Made by a program: the position numbers and the translations under genes. The notes under the pieces are model-generated. The model did no database searches, was not told the DNA's origin, and saw nothing but the letters and a program-made list of their open reading frames with translations. 64,000 nucleotides of DNA from Peribacillus frigoritolerans (lineage in GTDB: Bacteria; Bacillota; Bacilli; Bacillales; DSM-1321), in assembly GCA_030562215.1 (NCBI GenBank), contig JAUPFL010000003.1:62001-126000 (forward strand). The letters run 5' to 3'. Of this stretch, positions 50,615 to 60,970 are shown piece by piece (within the stretch, counting starts at the first letter, position 1; every line of letters begins with the position of its first letter).

Positions 50615-51729
50615 TCAAATCCTGATGATTTGGTAAAGGATGACACTGTAAACCGTCCCATTCCCGCCATAACCTAATAAGAAATAGAAATTAGGATGGT
50701 TCGGATACATTCCTATTGTCGGTAAACCATCATGGGTCTCACCAAAAAAAGCTCCCCAATAATAATCAGCACATACCCGATTTTCTAATTCTGGAAACAA
50801 ATTGACAAGCTGCTTCTATAATTCAAAATCATTGAATCCCTTTTATCTAGATTACCAGTTGATTCATCAAGACCACCTATGTTAATTTGATTCTCAGGAG
50901 TTTTTCTTGCATATAAATAAGGCCGTGCCGTTTTAGAGAATCATCATATTATCATGCCATTTAGCTTCATCGCCCATTTGATTCGTTGCGATGGCATATG
51001 AACTGAGAATCACTGCATTTTTATCCTCCACTTCTTCTTGGGATTCATACCCAGTTGCGAAGATGACCGCCTGTGCATGTACCGTATGACCGGTTTCGGT
51101 AAATAGCTGGGTTTGATTCTCTTTTAATATCTTTCCATTGATTTTCGAATTTGTATAGACACGTACGCCTTTCAAAACAGCCTTTTCAATCAATAAGTGT
51201 GCATGTTTATAAGGATTGATTTCAGCAACATTACCTGTAACCAGCGCTTCTGCTTTCGGAAACGAAAATTTCCGGTTAATATGCAGTATAATATTCAACA
51301 GGGAAATTGCGGGATTTTAGATTACTATATTCTTCTTTAAGCTTAGAAACATCCTTCTTATTGGATGCATAGTATAAGCTTTTTCTAATTTTTAAAATCA
51401 AACTTGGAACAACCTCGTTCTAAAAGTGTCGAATGGCGTCCAAACAAAGCTGAACATGCCGTGTCCCAGCTTCTTCTCCAATACTATGAATGAGGGAAGT
51501 TAATGTTTTATCATTTGAATACTGTAAAAGTCCAGTATACGCAACCGTACTCCCTTCACTTATATCCTGTTTATCGATCAGGACGACATTCAGGCCAGTC
51601 TCTGCCAAAAAATAGGCACAGTGTGCCCCCGATGAACCAAACATCACATGAAAGATACTCTTCCAACATTGGATATTTTTTAGCTTCAAATGTATCTTTC
51701 CAAAACACTTCCCCAGACTTTAAATCCAT
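50615..51729 (-). pseudogene. Decayed FAD-dependent oxidoreductase (glycine/D-amino acid oxidase family)
   Basis: Pieces in several frames match a DAO-type oxidase. They are GAHCAYFLAETGLNVVLIDK near the start, KAEALVTGNVAEINPYKHAH in the middle, and GETHDGLPTIGMYPNHPNF near the end. Unlike other broken genes here, the damage is not only homopolymer indels. The FAD-binding GxGxxG segment before GAHCAYF looks partly missing. There is an in-frame TAG after CLDAIRHF (near 51420), a TAA after PVEYYTAY and further shifts near 50935 and 50815. A real pseudogene is the better reading. Confidence 0.72.
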
Positions 51730-51823
51730 ACAGCTCCACCCTTGAGATAATTTATTATTCCCATCATTTTTAGTTACATATAACTATATCGTTTTGATGT
51801 ACTTATTATTTACCCTGACAAAC

Positions 51824-51985
51824 ATGGCCCGCAAACGTAAAATGATTCTTTTTTACAGTGAATCCTCCTTCCAATTTATCAAAAAGCCCTATGATTTTGA
51901 GTTACCATATAAACTGCCAAGTTATATGGACCCGTATAGTATATGTTCTCCTACGATACCTTTTTCCTATTCGGATAAAAAATGA
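51824..51985 (+). other. Unsupported 53-codon frame upstream of the CAP protein gene
   Basis: A complete ATG-to-stop frame (begins MARKRKMILFYSESSF, contains YDFELPYKLPSYMDPYSI) lies in the 335-bp gap before the LysM-CAP gene. The composition looks protein-like, but there is no ribosome site and no family match. Most likely it is part of the leader or promoter region. Confidence 0.2.
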
Positions 51986-52064
51986 GAATGAGCTAATTTT
52001 ACACAAAACTATTTTTATAGGATACTATACTTCCAATCCAGATATTCTACTAGGAGGAATCAAA

Positions 52065-52691
52065 ATGAAGAAAATCATCCTTTTAACAGCACTGACGCTA
52101 TCCCTTTTATCTCCAAAAGTTGCCTTGGGAGCCAATACTTACGAGGTGGCAAAAGGAGATACCTTAACGAAAATCGCTTCTGAATATGATGTCAGCATTG
52201 ACGAACTACTTAAATTGAACTCCGCTATAAACGATGCAAATCAAATTCGAATTGGACAAACCATAAATCTTCCCGCATCCAATACCACGGTTAATCGCGA
52301 AGAAAGTCAATCTGTTGAACAACAGGTCCTAAGTTTAGTGAACGAAGAACGGGCAAAATCGGGCCTTCCATCACTTAAAATGGATGCAGCCGTATCCAAC
52401 GTAGCAATTCTAAAATCTGAGGATATGCGGGATAATAATTATTTCAATCATACAAGCCCCAGTTATGGATCGCCTTTCGAAATGATGAAATCCTTTGGGG
52501 TCAGTTACAATTACGCAGGGGAAAATATCGCAGCAGGTCAACCTAGTGCGGATGCTGTCATGAAATCATGGATGAACAGCCCCGGACATAAGACCAATAT
52601 CCTTAACAAGAACTATACGCATATTGGAATTGGGCATGTTACAGGAGGGAAATACGCCCACTATTGGACCCAGCATTTCATTGGAAATTAA
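52065..52691 (+). CDS. Secreted LysM + CAP (SCP/PR1-like) domain protein
   Basis: 208 aa from ATG 52065 after AGGAGG. The signal peptide is KKIILLTALTLSLLSPKVAL-GA. One LysM domain (YEVAKGDTLTKIASEYDVSI to IRIGQTINLP) binds peptidoglycan. A linker and a CAP domain follow (LVNEERAKSGLPSL, YFNHTSPSYGSPFEMM, AGENIAAGQPSADAVMKSW, TNILNKNYTHIGIG). It resembles YkwD and spore-coat-associated YkuD/SafA-type wall proteins, with a likely role at the cell wall or spore surface. No catalytic activity is assured for bacterial CAP domains. Confidence 0.87.
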   Translation: MKKIILLTALTLSLLSPKVALGANTYEVAKGDTLTKIASEYDVSIDELLKLNSAINDANQIRIGQTINLPASNTTVNREESQSVEQQVLSLVNEERAKSGLPSLKMDAAVSNVAILKSEDMRDNNYFNHTSPSYGSPFEMMKSFGVSYNYAGENIAAGQPSADAVMKSWMNSPGHKTNILNKNYTHIGIGHVTGGKYAHYWTQHFIGN

Positions 52692-52698
52692 AAACGTT

Positions 52699-52725
52699 AG
52701 AGGCGGCAGATTGCCGCCTCTTTTT
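52699..52725 (+). terminator. Terminator of the LysM-CAP gene
   Basis: AGAGGCGGCA / TGCCGCCTCT followed by T5, 8 bp beyond the stop. Confidence 0.88.
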
Positions 52726-52978
52726 ATTCATTCTTATATTTCAAGTCTAATGATTGCTATTATCCGTGATTATATACCTTCCTCACTTTATATCGAAAAG
52801 ACGTCATTTTAGTTTGATCACTTCAATAAGAAAACGTTCTTGATTATTACTTAGTTGGATGGAACCCAAGGTATACACGTAAAGTAGTTATATGATACTA
52901 TCTTTCAATAATCTTACTGATAAAAATTAAATTATGTTAAAATAGAATTCTAGACATAGGTACAAAGGGGCAATTGTA

Positions 52979-53858
52979 ATGAAAATAGAGGTTGGCTCTG
53001 TTATCAACGAATTACGAATAAAACAAAATCTTACAAGAGAAGAACTGGCTAAGGATATATGTGAACCTAATGCCCTGTCAGATTATGAAAGAAGCATCAC
53101 TTCTCCAACCATTGATGAATTGGCACTTTTTGCGGATAAACTTAAAGTTGACCTGCCGTATTTCTTCACTACCAAAAATGAACCGATTTATAATTACATA
53201 GAAACCATTAAACTTTTGATTAACAAATACAAACGGACACGCAATTATGAAGCAATTTATGAAATCGTCCAAAAAGAAATGGCAACTGCACCGGAAAAAT
53301 CGATATCATTTTATCAATTCTTAAAATGGCATGAAGGTATCTCTTTTTTTATTTGTACAATGACAAACAAAAGGCTATAGAATTATTGAATGAGGCCATT
53401 CAGATTACCATGGGTAAACGGGTCATACTTCATCAACAGGAAATAGAAGTTTTAAATAGTATCGGGATCATCCATTTTAAAACGAAGAATTATGAAGAGG
53501 CCATCACCATCTTCAATGAAGCACTGGAATTTATCGAGAATATTCCCCATGTGAATCAAGAAGGTACCATTATCGTGAAGATCATTCATGGATTAGCACA
53601 AACATTGACTGAACTTCATTTTTTCAGGAATCATTAAATTATACTCTTAAAGGAATCAACATCTGTAATTCGATAGAATCATTATATTTATATGCGGAAC
53701 TCCATCTCTTAACTGGAAGGAATCTGGTACAACTGCAACAACCTGAAGAAGGACTGCACTATATAAAGCAATCGAAGAACATTTTCAGCCTTCAAAAAAA
53801 CGAAGAATTCGTACAAATTGCCGAACAAGAATTGGAAAGCATTATGCACTGCATATGA
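52979..53858 (+). CDS. RNPP-type (PlcR/NprR-like) peptide-responsive regulator, frameshifted as sequenced
   Basis: About 293 aa when rejoined. The N-terminal XRE helix-turn-helix reads VINELRIKQNLTREELAKDI and ALSDYERSITSPTIDELALF. TPR-like helical repeats fill the rest: KAIELLNEAIQITMGK, IGIIHFKTKNYEEAITIFNE, and a C-terminal repeat ending NEEFVQIAEQELESIM. Breaks: a T7 run near 53345-53351 (restored YLYNDKQKAIELL) and a T6 run near 53621-53626 (restored LHFFQESLNYTLKGI). Such regulators bind short peptide signals imported by Opp, which is present at 43-48 kb. No signal-peptide gene is evident. Confidence 0.8.
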
Positions 53859-53866
53859 ACATGAAA

Positions 53867-53905
53867 GGTAGAAATTCCTTTAAAAAAGGAATCTCTATCT
53901 TTTTT
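53867..53905 (+). terminator. Terminator of the RNPP-type regulator
   Basis: GGTAGAAATTCC pairs with GGAATCTCTATC (G-T pairs included) and is followed by T6. Confidence 0.75.
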
Positions 53906-54026
53906 AGTGTCGTTAATTCACCCTTACCTTCAATCAATTTCAAATCATTAAAGCGATCATTATACTTTCAATAGCCATTCTATGTCAGCTATAATAGAAG
54001 AATGTAACTCAACTGGAGGAAAAAAA

Positions 54027-54626
54027 TTGTCTAATAGATTAGGTTTAGTGCTTGACGTAGAAACAACGGGTTTACGTCCCTCTTCAGATGAAATTATCGA
54101 GCTTGCCCTTATACTATTTACATACAGCAGTGAAACAGGGGAAATCATTAATTTTATCGATCAAGAATCATTTTTAAGGGAGCCTCTCTCATATGGAGCA
54201 AGAAGGAATTATGATCAAGCATACAGAATTCACGGAATTCCATACAGCGCCGTAGAAGGAAAAAGTTTTCACGATGAAAAAATTAAATCCTTCATTGCCC
54301 GTACCGATTCGATTTTCGCACATAATGCATCTTTCGATAGAAGTTTTCTCTACCAAATGTATCCGGAAATCAATGATCAAAAGTGGTTCTGTACGATGCG
54401 GAATGTACCTTGGAAGCAATATGGATTTGAGAATAGTAAACTCTTAACATTACTGCAGGGACATAATATCACCAATTTTCAAACACACAGGGCTATGGAC
54501 GATATATCTTACCTAATGGAACTTATGAGAAAACCAGGACCTTCTGGCCTTCCTTATTTAAAGGAAGTCATTGCAAAAAATCCAATGAAGAAATATGCCC
54601 CTGCTTCTCAAAAGACAAGAGTATAG
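54027..54626 (+). CDS. DEDDh 3'-5' exonuclease (DnaQ/PolC epsilon-like)
   Basis: 199 aa from TTG 54027, which is preceded by GGAGG; the longer frame from 53982 has no ribosome site. The DEDDh residues are visible in LVLDVETTGL (Asp, Glu), FAHNASFDRSFLYQ (Asp) and THRAMDDISYL (His, Asp). Single-domain exonucleases like this trim DNA or small RNA; the role is not known. The length suits a stand-alone exonuclease, not a polymerase subunit. Confidence 0.83.
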   Translation: MSNRLGLVLDVETTGLRPSSDEIIELALILFTYSSETGEIINFIDQESFLREPLSYGARRNYDQAYRIHGIPYSAVEGKSFHDEKIKSFIARTDSIFAHNASFDRSFLYQMYPEINDQKWFCTMRNVPWKQYGFENSKLLTLLQGHNITNFQTHRAMDDISYLMELMRKPGPSGLPYLKEVIAKNPMKKYAPASQKTRV

Positions 54627-54787
54627 CCGTTTAAATAATTACTTATTGTTCATGGTGCATCAATGTTTTGTCACAAACAAAAGGCTGCCCTTTCCATGGA
54701 ACAGGAATGCATATCTTTATGATGGTTATAATTTTTGAGGCACTTTTATTTTCCTGCATTTCACTTATTACCTGATATTTTAAAAAA

Positions 54788-54817
54788 ACAGCGACCCGTC
54801 TGGGTCGCTGTTTTTTG
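54788..54817. terminator. Bidirectional terminator
   Basis: ACAGCGACCC / GGGTCGCTGT with a 4-nt loop and A/T tracts on both sides, between the convergent exonuclease and yhgE genes. Confidence 0.88.
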
Positions 54818-54821
54818 ATCA

Positions 54822-57215
54822 TTATACAGTTGCTTCTTCCTGTTTTTCATTTATTGCGCCGTTCATTTTCTTATACCGGATAATAAAGTAAAGAAGTGAT
54901 AATATTAATGCTGCGACGAGGAATATGGCCAATATGGCAAGATTATGCCAGATGAAGCTATAATCTCCTGTCGAGATGACAGCACGAAAAGCATTAATGG
55001 AATAAGTCATCGGTAGGAACGGTGTGAATCCTTGCAAGAAGCCAGGAACTAATTCATTTGGGAATGTTCCGCCACTGCTGGTCAGTTGAAGAATCAAAAT
55101 CAATAATGCTATGAACCGGCCTGGATTGTCAAAGGCTGAACCCAGGAACTGAATGATTGCCATGAATGTGCAGCTAGCAAGAATGCTTACTGCAAAAAAC
55201 AGCGGCAGGCTCGTAACATTGATTCCAAGACCTAAAATTAAAATCGAGTCCACCAATATGGCTTGACAGATTCCTATGAGTGCCATGACGCTGTATTTAC
55301 TAATAAACCAGCTAAATCCACTCGCAGGTTTAACAGCAGGATCTCTTAACGGGAAAATGATCGTCAGAACGATAGCCCCGATAAATAAACTTAATGAAAT
55401 TAAATATGGTGCAAAACTAGTGCCATAGTTCGGTACATTATTAATTGGTAATTTATCCACTTTAACTGGGCTTGCAAACATGTCATATATTTCTTCATTG
55501 GATTTTATCTTGCCTGCTTCGTTTGCCCCATCATTCAATTCGTCATGTAATTCTGCAGATCCATCTGAAAGTTTGGCGATTCCATCTTGTAACTTGATGG
55601 CTCCATTCGCCAGTTCTCCCATACCGCTAGTAAGGCTGGATGAACCTTCCTTCAACTTATCCGTTCCTGTAACCAGACCTTTCGAACCTTCGGAAATCTG
55701 TGAGGTACCACTTGATAATTGCTTGGAGCCATCTTCAAGCTGATTAAGCCCGCTTACCAAGTTATTGCTGCCTTCTGTTAATTGTCCAAGGCCACTCTGC
55801 GCTGAATCTATACTATCGCCAAATGTTGTCAAACCAGACACCAATTGACCTTGTCCATTTTTCAGTTCATTCGCCCCGTTGGCGAGTTTATCCTGAGCTT
55901 GCTTCAATTGCGTGAAACCGCCGCTTAACGCACTTGTGCCTTCACCTAACTGATTTGCCCCATCACTAAGGCTATTTGAGCCTTTAGCAATTTCGGTTGC
56001 ACTTGCCGATAGTTTCCCTACTCCTTCAGATACCCCTTTACTACCTTCACTGATGCGGGTTAGAGAAGAAATCACTCCCTCCAAACGCTCTTTCTCTGCA
56101 GGATCATCCGTAGCTTCAGATTGTTGTTTCAACCCTGAAATAACCTCATCCAAACCTACGGAAACTTCAGCTGCCCCCGCTTTTGCTTCGTTCGATGCTG
56201 CGCTCCATTCAGACAATGAACCTGAAAGCTGAGCGGCACCAGAAGCTACACCATTTGCCCCTTCAGTCAAAGCGGGCAGCTTTTCTTCTATTTGATTGAA
56301 GCCCTCTAATGACTGCTGCAATCCAGAGGCCAATTCACCAGTTCCCGCTTCGGATTTCTTTGCTCCTTGCAAAAGCTCGGATTGGCCATCTTTCATTTGC
56401 CCAACACCAGAGCTGAACTGTTGTAACCCTTGATTAAGTTCCTTTGATCCTGCAGCTGCAGAACCGACCCCATTTGAAAAGGTCATTGATTTTTCAGCTA
56501 ATTTTTCCAGGTTTTCATGGATTTCGACAGAACCTGAATGAAGGGAATCAATTCCTTCATCCACTTTTTTGGAACCTTCTTTAGCTGAGATAATCCCTTC
56601 ACCAAGTTCACTGGAGCCGTTTTTCACTGTATCCGTTCCGTCTTTCAATTCTCCAGCTCCATCACTGGCACTTTTGAGTCCGTCAGCCACTTCGTTCAAA
56701 TTGTCGAACATTGACTCAGCATAGGTTTTCGTAACGGCTGACGAAACCTCCCCTTTGATTCTCTCCGAAGCTGCGTCACCTATTTTAGTCGATATATAGT
56801 TGAACCCTTCATTGGATGTATAAATTAAGTCAAGTTTTTTCGGATTGTCCTCCTGAAGGGTCGTTGCATTCTTCGAAAAGTTTTTCGGAATTTCTATTTT
56901 CATGTAATAATCTTGATTTTCCAGTCCTTCATTAGCTTCTTCTTGACTGACGAAATGCCAATCGAAATCCTTCTTTTCCTTTAACTCCTTGACTAAATCT
57001 TTTCCTATTGTGAGTTCCTTTTCATTGAACTCCGCACCCTCATCCAAATTGACAATGGCTACAGGCAATTGGTCCACCTTACCATATGGATCCCAAAATG
57101 CCCACAGGAACGTGCCGCTATATAATAAAGGTATCAGTATGATCCCTATTATGGAAATGAGTATCATAGGATGTTTTATTATCGCTAAAAATTCACCCTT
57201 TAAAGATTTTAACAC
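54822..57215 (-). CDS. yhgE: YhgE/Pip-family membrane protein
   Basis: About 797 aa, intact. One N-terminal helix (ILISIIGIILIPLLYSGTFL) is followed by an extracytoplasmic region. From about residue 175 to 560 this is a long run of short repeats built on Gly-x-x-x-Leu-x-x-Gly, such as GAGELKDGTDTVKNGSSELG. A C-terminal ABC-2-like membrane domain of about six helices follows. The family includes the lactococcal phage infection protein Pip and is linked to type VII secretion-like systems. Function in Bacillus is unknown. The likely start is GTG 57215 after AGGAGGG; an earlier TTG is too close to it. Confidence 0.88.
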   Translation of the reverse strand: MLKSLKGEFLAIIKHPMILISIIGIILIPLLYSGTFLWAFWDPYGKVDQLPVAIVNLDEGAEFNEKELTIGKDLVKELKEKKDFDWHFVSQEEANEGLENQDYYMKIEIPKNFSKNATTLQEDNPKKLDLIYTSNEGFNYISTKIGDAASERIKGEVSSAVTKTYAESMFDNLNEVADGLKSASDGAGELKDGTDTVKNGSSELGEGIISAKEGSKKVDEGIDSLHSGSVEIHENLEKLAEKSMTFSNGVGSAAAGSKELNQGLQQFSSGVGQMKDGQSELLQGAKKSEAGTGELASGLQQSLEGFNQIEEKLPALTEGANGVASGAAQLSGSLSEWSAASNEAKAGAAEVSVGLDEVISGLKQQSEATDDPAEKERLEGVISSLTRISEGSKGVSEGVGKLSASATEIAKGSNSLSDGANQLGEGTSALSGGFTQLKQAQDKLANGANELKNGQGQLVSGLTTFGDSIDSAQSGLGQLTEGSNNLVSGLNQLEDGSKQLSSGTSQISEGSKGLVTGTDKLKEGSSSLTSGMGELANGAIKLQDGIAKLSDGSAELHDELNDGANEAGKIKSNEEIYDMFASPVKVDKLPINNVPNYGTSFAPYLISLSLFIGAIVLTIIFPLRDPAVKPASGFSWFISKYSVMALIGICQAILVDSILILGLGINVTSLPLFFAVSILASCTFMAIIQFLGSAFDNPGRFIALLILILQLTSSGGTFPNELVPGFLQGFTPFLPMTYSINAFRAVISTGDYSFIWHNLAILAIFLVAALILSLLYFIIRYKKMNGAINEKQEEATV

Positions 57216-57224
57216 GCCTACCAA

Positions 57225-57550
57225 GCCCTCCTATACGACGAATATGCCGCTTATTTAATCTATCTCGGTGAGAACGGATTGAAGAATACAATTAAGTCTA
57301 TTGCTTTTGCAATAAATATTTAACATTCTTCATCTTCACCTAAATACATATTACTTTTTAAACAATCAATAATTTATGACCAAATTGTTCATTTAGTCAT
57401 TATCACGAAAATAATATAACATTTATCCTTCTTTTTATCAATATTTTTTCACAGTCTTACATCCTATATTTACTGTTTTTAACGTTAAAACCTATTTAGA
57501 TTGCCTTTTAAGCTGATTAAGACTTTATCATGAATTAGCTCTGATATTAC
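57225..57550. other. AT-rich spacer upstream of yhgE
   Basis: About 325 bases with very low GC. No gene or clear regulatory element was found; it presumably carries the yhgE promoter. Confidence 0.4.
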
Positions 57551-57552
57551 AT

Positions 57553-57587
57553 AAAAAAAGGGTATCCATTATGGATACCCTTTTTTT
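57553..57587 (-). terminator. Terminator of the nitronate monooxygenase gene
   Basis: GGGTATCCAT / ATGGATACCC flanked by A7 and T7. Confidence 0.85.
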
Positions 57588-57623
57588 AGCTATATTAGCA
57601 TAACTAAATGAAGCGCTTTCATA

Positions 57624-58621
57624 TCATTTTGATATAATTCCTTTTAATTTTTCCGCCTGCCCGGTCAGTTTCTTCAAAGACTCCTGATATTCTTTTTCTA
57701 ATTGTTTTATGATGCCTGCAGCGGTATCTATTTTTTTAATCGCACCTACACCATGACCTGCTGACCAAATATCACGCCACGCTTTAGATTCAGATGATTT
57801 GGACATGCTGTCAAAATCGACTTTTTCTTTTTTGGCCAATTGTTCTGGGTCCAATCCTTCCTTTCTGATGCTCGGTTTAAGCATATTACAATTAACGCCT
57901 GAAAATGCATCAGTCAAAATGATGTCATCATGGTCAGAATCGACAAGCATTTCACGATATTCATCATTTGCCCTGCTCTCTTTCGCCACGATAAAACGAG
58001 TACCCATATAAGCAAGATCCGCTCCTGCCGCCTGAGCTGCCAAGATACTGTGACCAGTACTGATGGATCCGGCAAGCAAAATGATTCCGTCCCAGAATGT
58101 CCTTACGCTGTCCACGAAAGCAAAGCTATTTATCTCACCAGCATGACCGCCTGCTCCCGCTGCAACCAAGATCAATCCGTCCACACCTGACTCCGCAGCT
58201 TTTTTGCAAAATCCACAGAGCTGACATCCGAAAAGACCAACCCGCCATAGCTATGTACGACATCCACCACATGTTTTGGGGAACCTAATGATGTAATGAC
58301 GATGGGAGGCTGATGTTTTTTGACCAATTCCAACTCTTCTTCAAGCCGGCTATATGTACGGTGAACAACCATATTCATTGCCCATGGAGCTATCTTTGAG
58401 CCTGGTTCCTTATCCTTTGCTGCAATCAATGTGTCGTTTATATCACCCATCCATTGATCCAGGACCTCTATCGGCCGCGCATTCGGTGCTGGAAAAGAGC
58501 CGATCACCCCATTCAAACAGCATTCTTTCACTAACTCAGGACCGGATATTAAAAACATAGGTGCTGAGATAACTGGTAAAGATAATTGATTCCACCACTG
58601 TTCAGGCAAACTACTAGTCAT
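57624..58621 (-). CDS. Nitronate monooxygenase (2-nitropropane dioxygenase family), frameshifted as sequenced
   Basis: About 332 aa when rejoined. An FMN TIM-barrel that oxidises alkyl nitronates such as propionate-3-nitronate. LPVISAPMFLISGPELVKEC is the N-terminal block. The catalytic His is in AGAGGHAGEINSFAFV, and the FMN-phosphate region is LLAGSISTGHSILAAQAAGA. The break is an A6 run of the coding strand near 58201-58206; restoring it gives AKKAAESGVDGLILV. ATG 58621 follows GGGAGG. Detoxification of nitro compounds is the known role of the family. Confidence 0.87.
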
Positions 58622-58749
58622 CCTTAAACCTCCCATAATTAATATATTACCAAAATATAACACTACTAGATTATCATACTTCTAAAAGACACAATTTTCA
58701 AGAAATTAATTCAGCAGCTAAAATTTAATGGTCATGCAGCTCCATTTCA

Positions 58750-58784
58750 AAAAAACTGTATATGGAATACGTCCCATATACAGT
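58750..58784 (-). terminator. Terminator of the HAD hydrolase gene
   Basis: ACTGTATATGG / CCATATACAGT with a T run on the minus strand, directly after the gene. Confidence 0.8.
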
Positions 58785-58790
58785 GTCGAT

Positions 58791-59534
58791 TCAATTTGAA
58801 AGCACCCATTTACGAATGGCCTTAGCCACACCATCTTCTTCATTTGTCGCTGTAATCCAATCTGCTTTTTCTTTCACGATTTCCTGGGCGTTTCCCATTG
58901 CCACACCCACTTTTGCTTCGGAAATCATCGCAAGGTCATTAAGGCTGTCACCCACTGCCATAACATTATCCATGGTAATATCGAGCAATGAACATACGAG
59001 CTTTATCGCTTTCGCTTTATTGACGCCCATGGCATTCACTTCAATATTCGTCGGGCTTGAATTGCTTATTTCAAAGGTTCCTTTTGATACCAGTTCATCC
59101 ATGATGATTTGGCGGATGTTTTCATCATTTGTATCAAAACCGAATTTAAGCCATTGCGAATCATGGATTTTTTCAGGCATTTCAGCCCTGTAAATATTAT
59201 CGCAGCTAATTGCCCAAAAATGTGTACCATGTTTTTGGCTTAATTCCCACATCCATTGTATGGATTCACTATCGACGATATTCCTTTCCACCAGTTTTCC
59301 TTGATTATCGTAAATTTCGCTTCCGTTTACTGTAATGAGGTATGATTGAAGTTCCATTGACTTTGCAAAATCACTGCATGTCGCATAGGATCTTCCTGTG
59401 CTCAATACCACAAAAACCCCTTGATTTTCGGCTTCTTTTATCGCTCTCCGATTTTCGTCAGATATCTCTCCAGCCTTATTGAGAAGCGTTCCATCCATAT
59501 CAAGTGCAACTAGCTTAATATCTTGTTTCTCCAT
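58791..59534 (-). CDS. Cof-type HAD-IIB family hydrolase
   Basis: 247 aa, intact. HAD motif I is LVALDMDGTLLN, motif II is FVVLSTGRSY, motif III is the lysine in GVNKAKAIKLV, and motif IV is AVGDSLNDLAMI. The C2B cap lies between motifs II and III. These are phosphatases of sugar phosphates, flavin or PLP intermediates; the substrate cannot be told. AAGGGTG precedes the ATG. Single gene with a terminator. Confidence 0.88.
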   Translation of the reverse strand: MEKQDIKLVALDMDGTLLNKAGEISDENRRAIKEAENQGVFVVLSTGRSYATCSDFAKSMELQSYLITVNGSEIYDNQGKLVERNIVDSESIQWMWELSQKHGTHFWAISCDNIYRAEMPEKIHDSQWLKFGFDTNDENIRQIIMDELVSKGTFEISNSSPTNIEVNAMGVNKAKAIKLVCSLLDITMDNVMAVGDSLNDLAMISEAKVGVAMGNAQEIVKEKADWITATNEEDGVAKAIRKWVLSN

Positions 59535-59703
59535 TCTTATTCACCCTTCCATAATCCTTCTTTATGTAACTAAGTCCATGATAGCTTATAATGCATACCC
59601 AAGGAAAGTACGTGATGAATTAAACAGGCATTAACATCAGTGTCATGATTTTATAATCAAACAAATATCCTGATCATGACACTTAGCATTCTGCCATTAT
59701 TTC

Positions 59704-60697
59704 TACTCCCTGTCTTTTTTCATTTCATTCAATTCTTTTTTTATCTGACCTTCCCATTTTGGGACACCATCATTTTCATCAAATTCTATAATGACATCCG
59801 TTACCCCTCTTTCCTTGAAAATCTGATTAAACAGCCGATCTTTTATGTCGTCCGCCTGTTCGATTGAAATATGGGGATCAAGTTCAACTTCAAGTTCAAC
59901 ATGAAAATCTTCCCTTCTTTTATTACGGCCAGTTTCTGTATATCCCTTACATCTGGATCATCCATGACCATCGTTCCGATTTTTTGCCGCATTTCAATAT
60001 CGGCTTCCCCTAGAGCACCTGCAGCATTGTCAAGAAAAACCCTTCCAACAACATAGAACATTCCGAGACCGATCATGACGGAAGCAACTCCTTCCGCTTG
60101 GATGAAAGGTGTGAAGTTTGCTAATAAAATGGCAATTATCGCGAGTACTCCGCCACCGGTCGCTACCATATCTTCCATGAATACTAATTTCGTCGCCGGT
60201 TTTGCCCTTTTTAAACCAGAGAAGCTCTTGAATATGACGGCTGCTCCTTTAGCTTCGATTCCAGTCTCATGTACCACTTCTTTCATCGCTTTAAATAATA
60301 CATATGATTCCAGCACAACCGCTAACGAAAGGACGGACAAGTTAATAAGGATACCAGTTGATTCTGCAGGATGCAAAATGTGATGGAACCCTTCTTTAAT
60401 CGTTTCATAGGACATGATCCCGACAACCAATACTGCCCCTAGTAATACAAGGTTAACCAAACGTCCAAAACCATCTGGGAATCGATCAGTTGGTGACTTT
60501 TTACTAAGTGCGGAACCAATGAAGACGAAAAACTGATTCGCAGCATCGCCCAAAGTATGTAAAGTTTCAGCAAACATAGCGACATTCCCCGTCATGAAAT
60601 AGGCAATCCCCTTTAGCACAGCGATGATACTATTCACACAGGCAGCAATGAACGCCGATTTATTACCTTGTTTCAATAACCGAAATAATTCTTTCAT
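59704..60697 (-). CDS. Cation diffusion facilitator family metal transporter, frameshifted as sequenced
   Basis: About 331 aa when rejoined. Six helices in the YdbO-like CDF pattern: AACVNSIIAVLKGIAYFMTG, the metal-site helix AETLHTLGDAANQFFVFIG (His...Asp), and the partner LVFMEDMVATGGGVLAI. The cytoplasmic C-terminal domain becomes visible after a base is added in the G3 run near 59924 (EGEDFHVELEVELDPHIS). A second shift near 59716 gives the ending NEMKKDRE. It probably exports Zn, Mn or Fe in exchange for protons; the metal is not determined by these motifs alone. Confidence 0.82.
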
Positions 60698-60920
60698 CTA
60701 AAAATCCCCCCTAATCTTTTTATTAATTCATTATCATAATGTATTATCCCCAACACTGGAAAATATGAAACCACAAAACTCAAACCCCAACCTATACGAT
60801 TGGAGAATGGTTATAAGTTGTATATCCCACAAACGAATATATTCCAGGAGTGGACGCATCTATTCTAATAAGTTCACAATGAAAAGCATTCATTTCTTTA
60901 GAAGACTGAATACTGCAACA

Positions 60921-60947
60921 AAAAAGGAGTAAGCTGCGGCTTACTCC
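60921..60947 (-). terminator. Terminator of the basic-linker hypothetical gene
   Basis: A perfect 9-bp stem (GGAGTAAGC / GCTTACTCC) with a T run on the minus strand. Confidence 0.8.
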
Positions 60948-60970
60948 ATATCATCCAATAACTTCAAGCA

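Noticed and set aside
53861-53974. 37-codon frame after the RNPP-type regulator as a signal-peptide gene
   Set aside because: It spans the transcription terminator, has no ribosome site and does not encode a typical signal peptide or pheromone end.
55480-55743. Antisense frames inside yhgE
   Set aside because: Repeat-rich coding sequence gives long open antisense frames by composition; none has a start site of its own.
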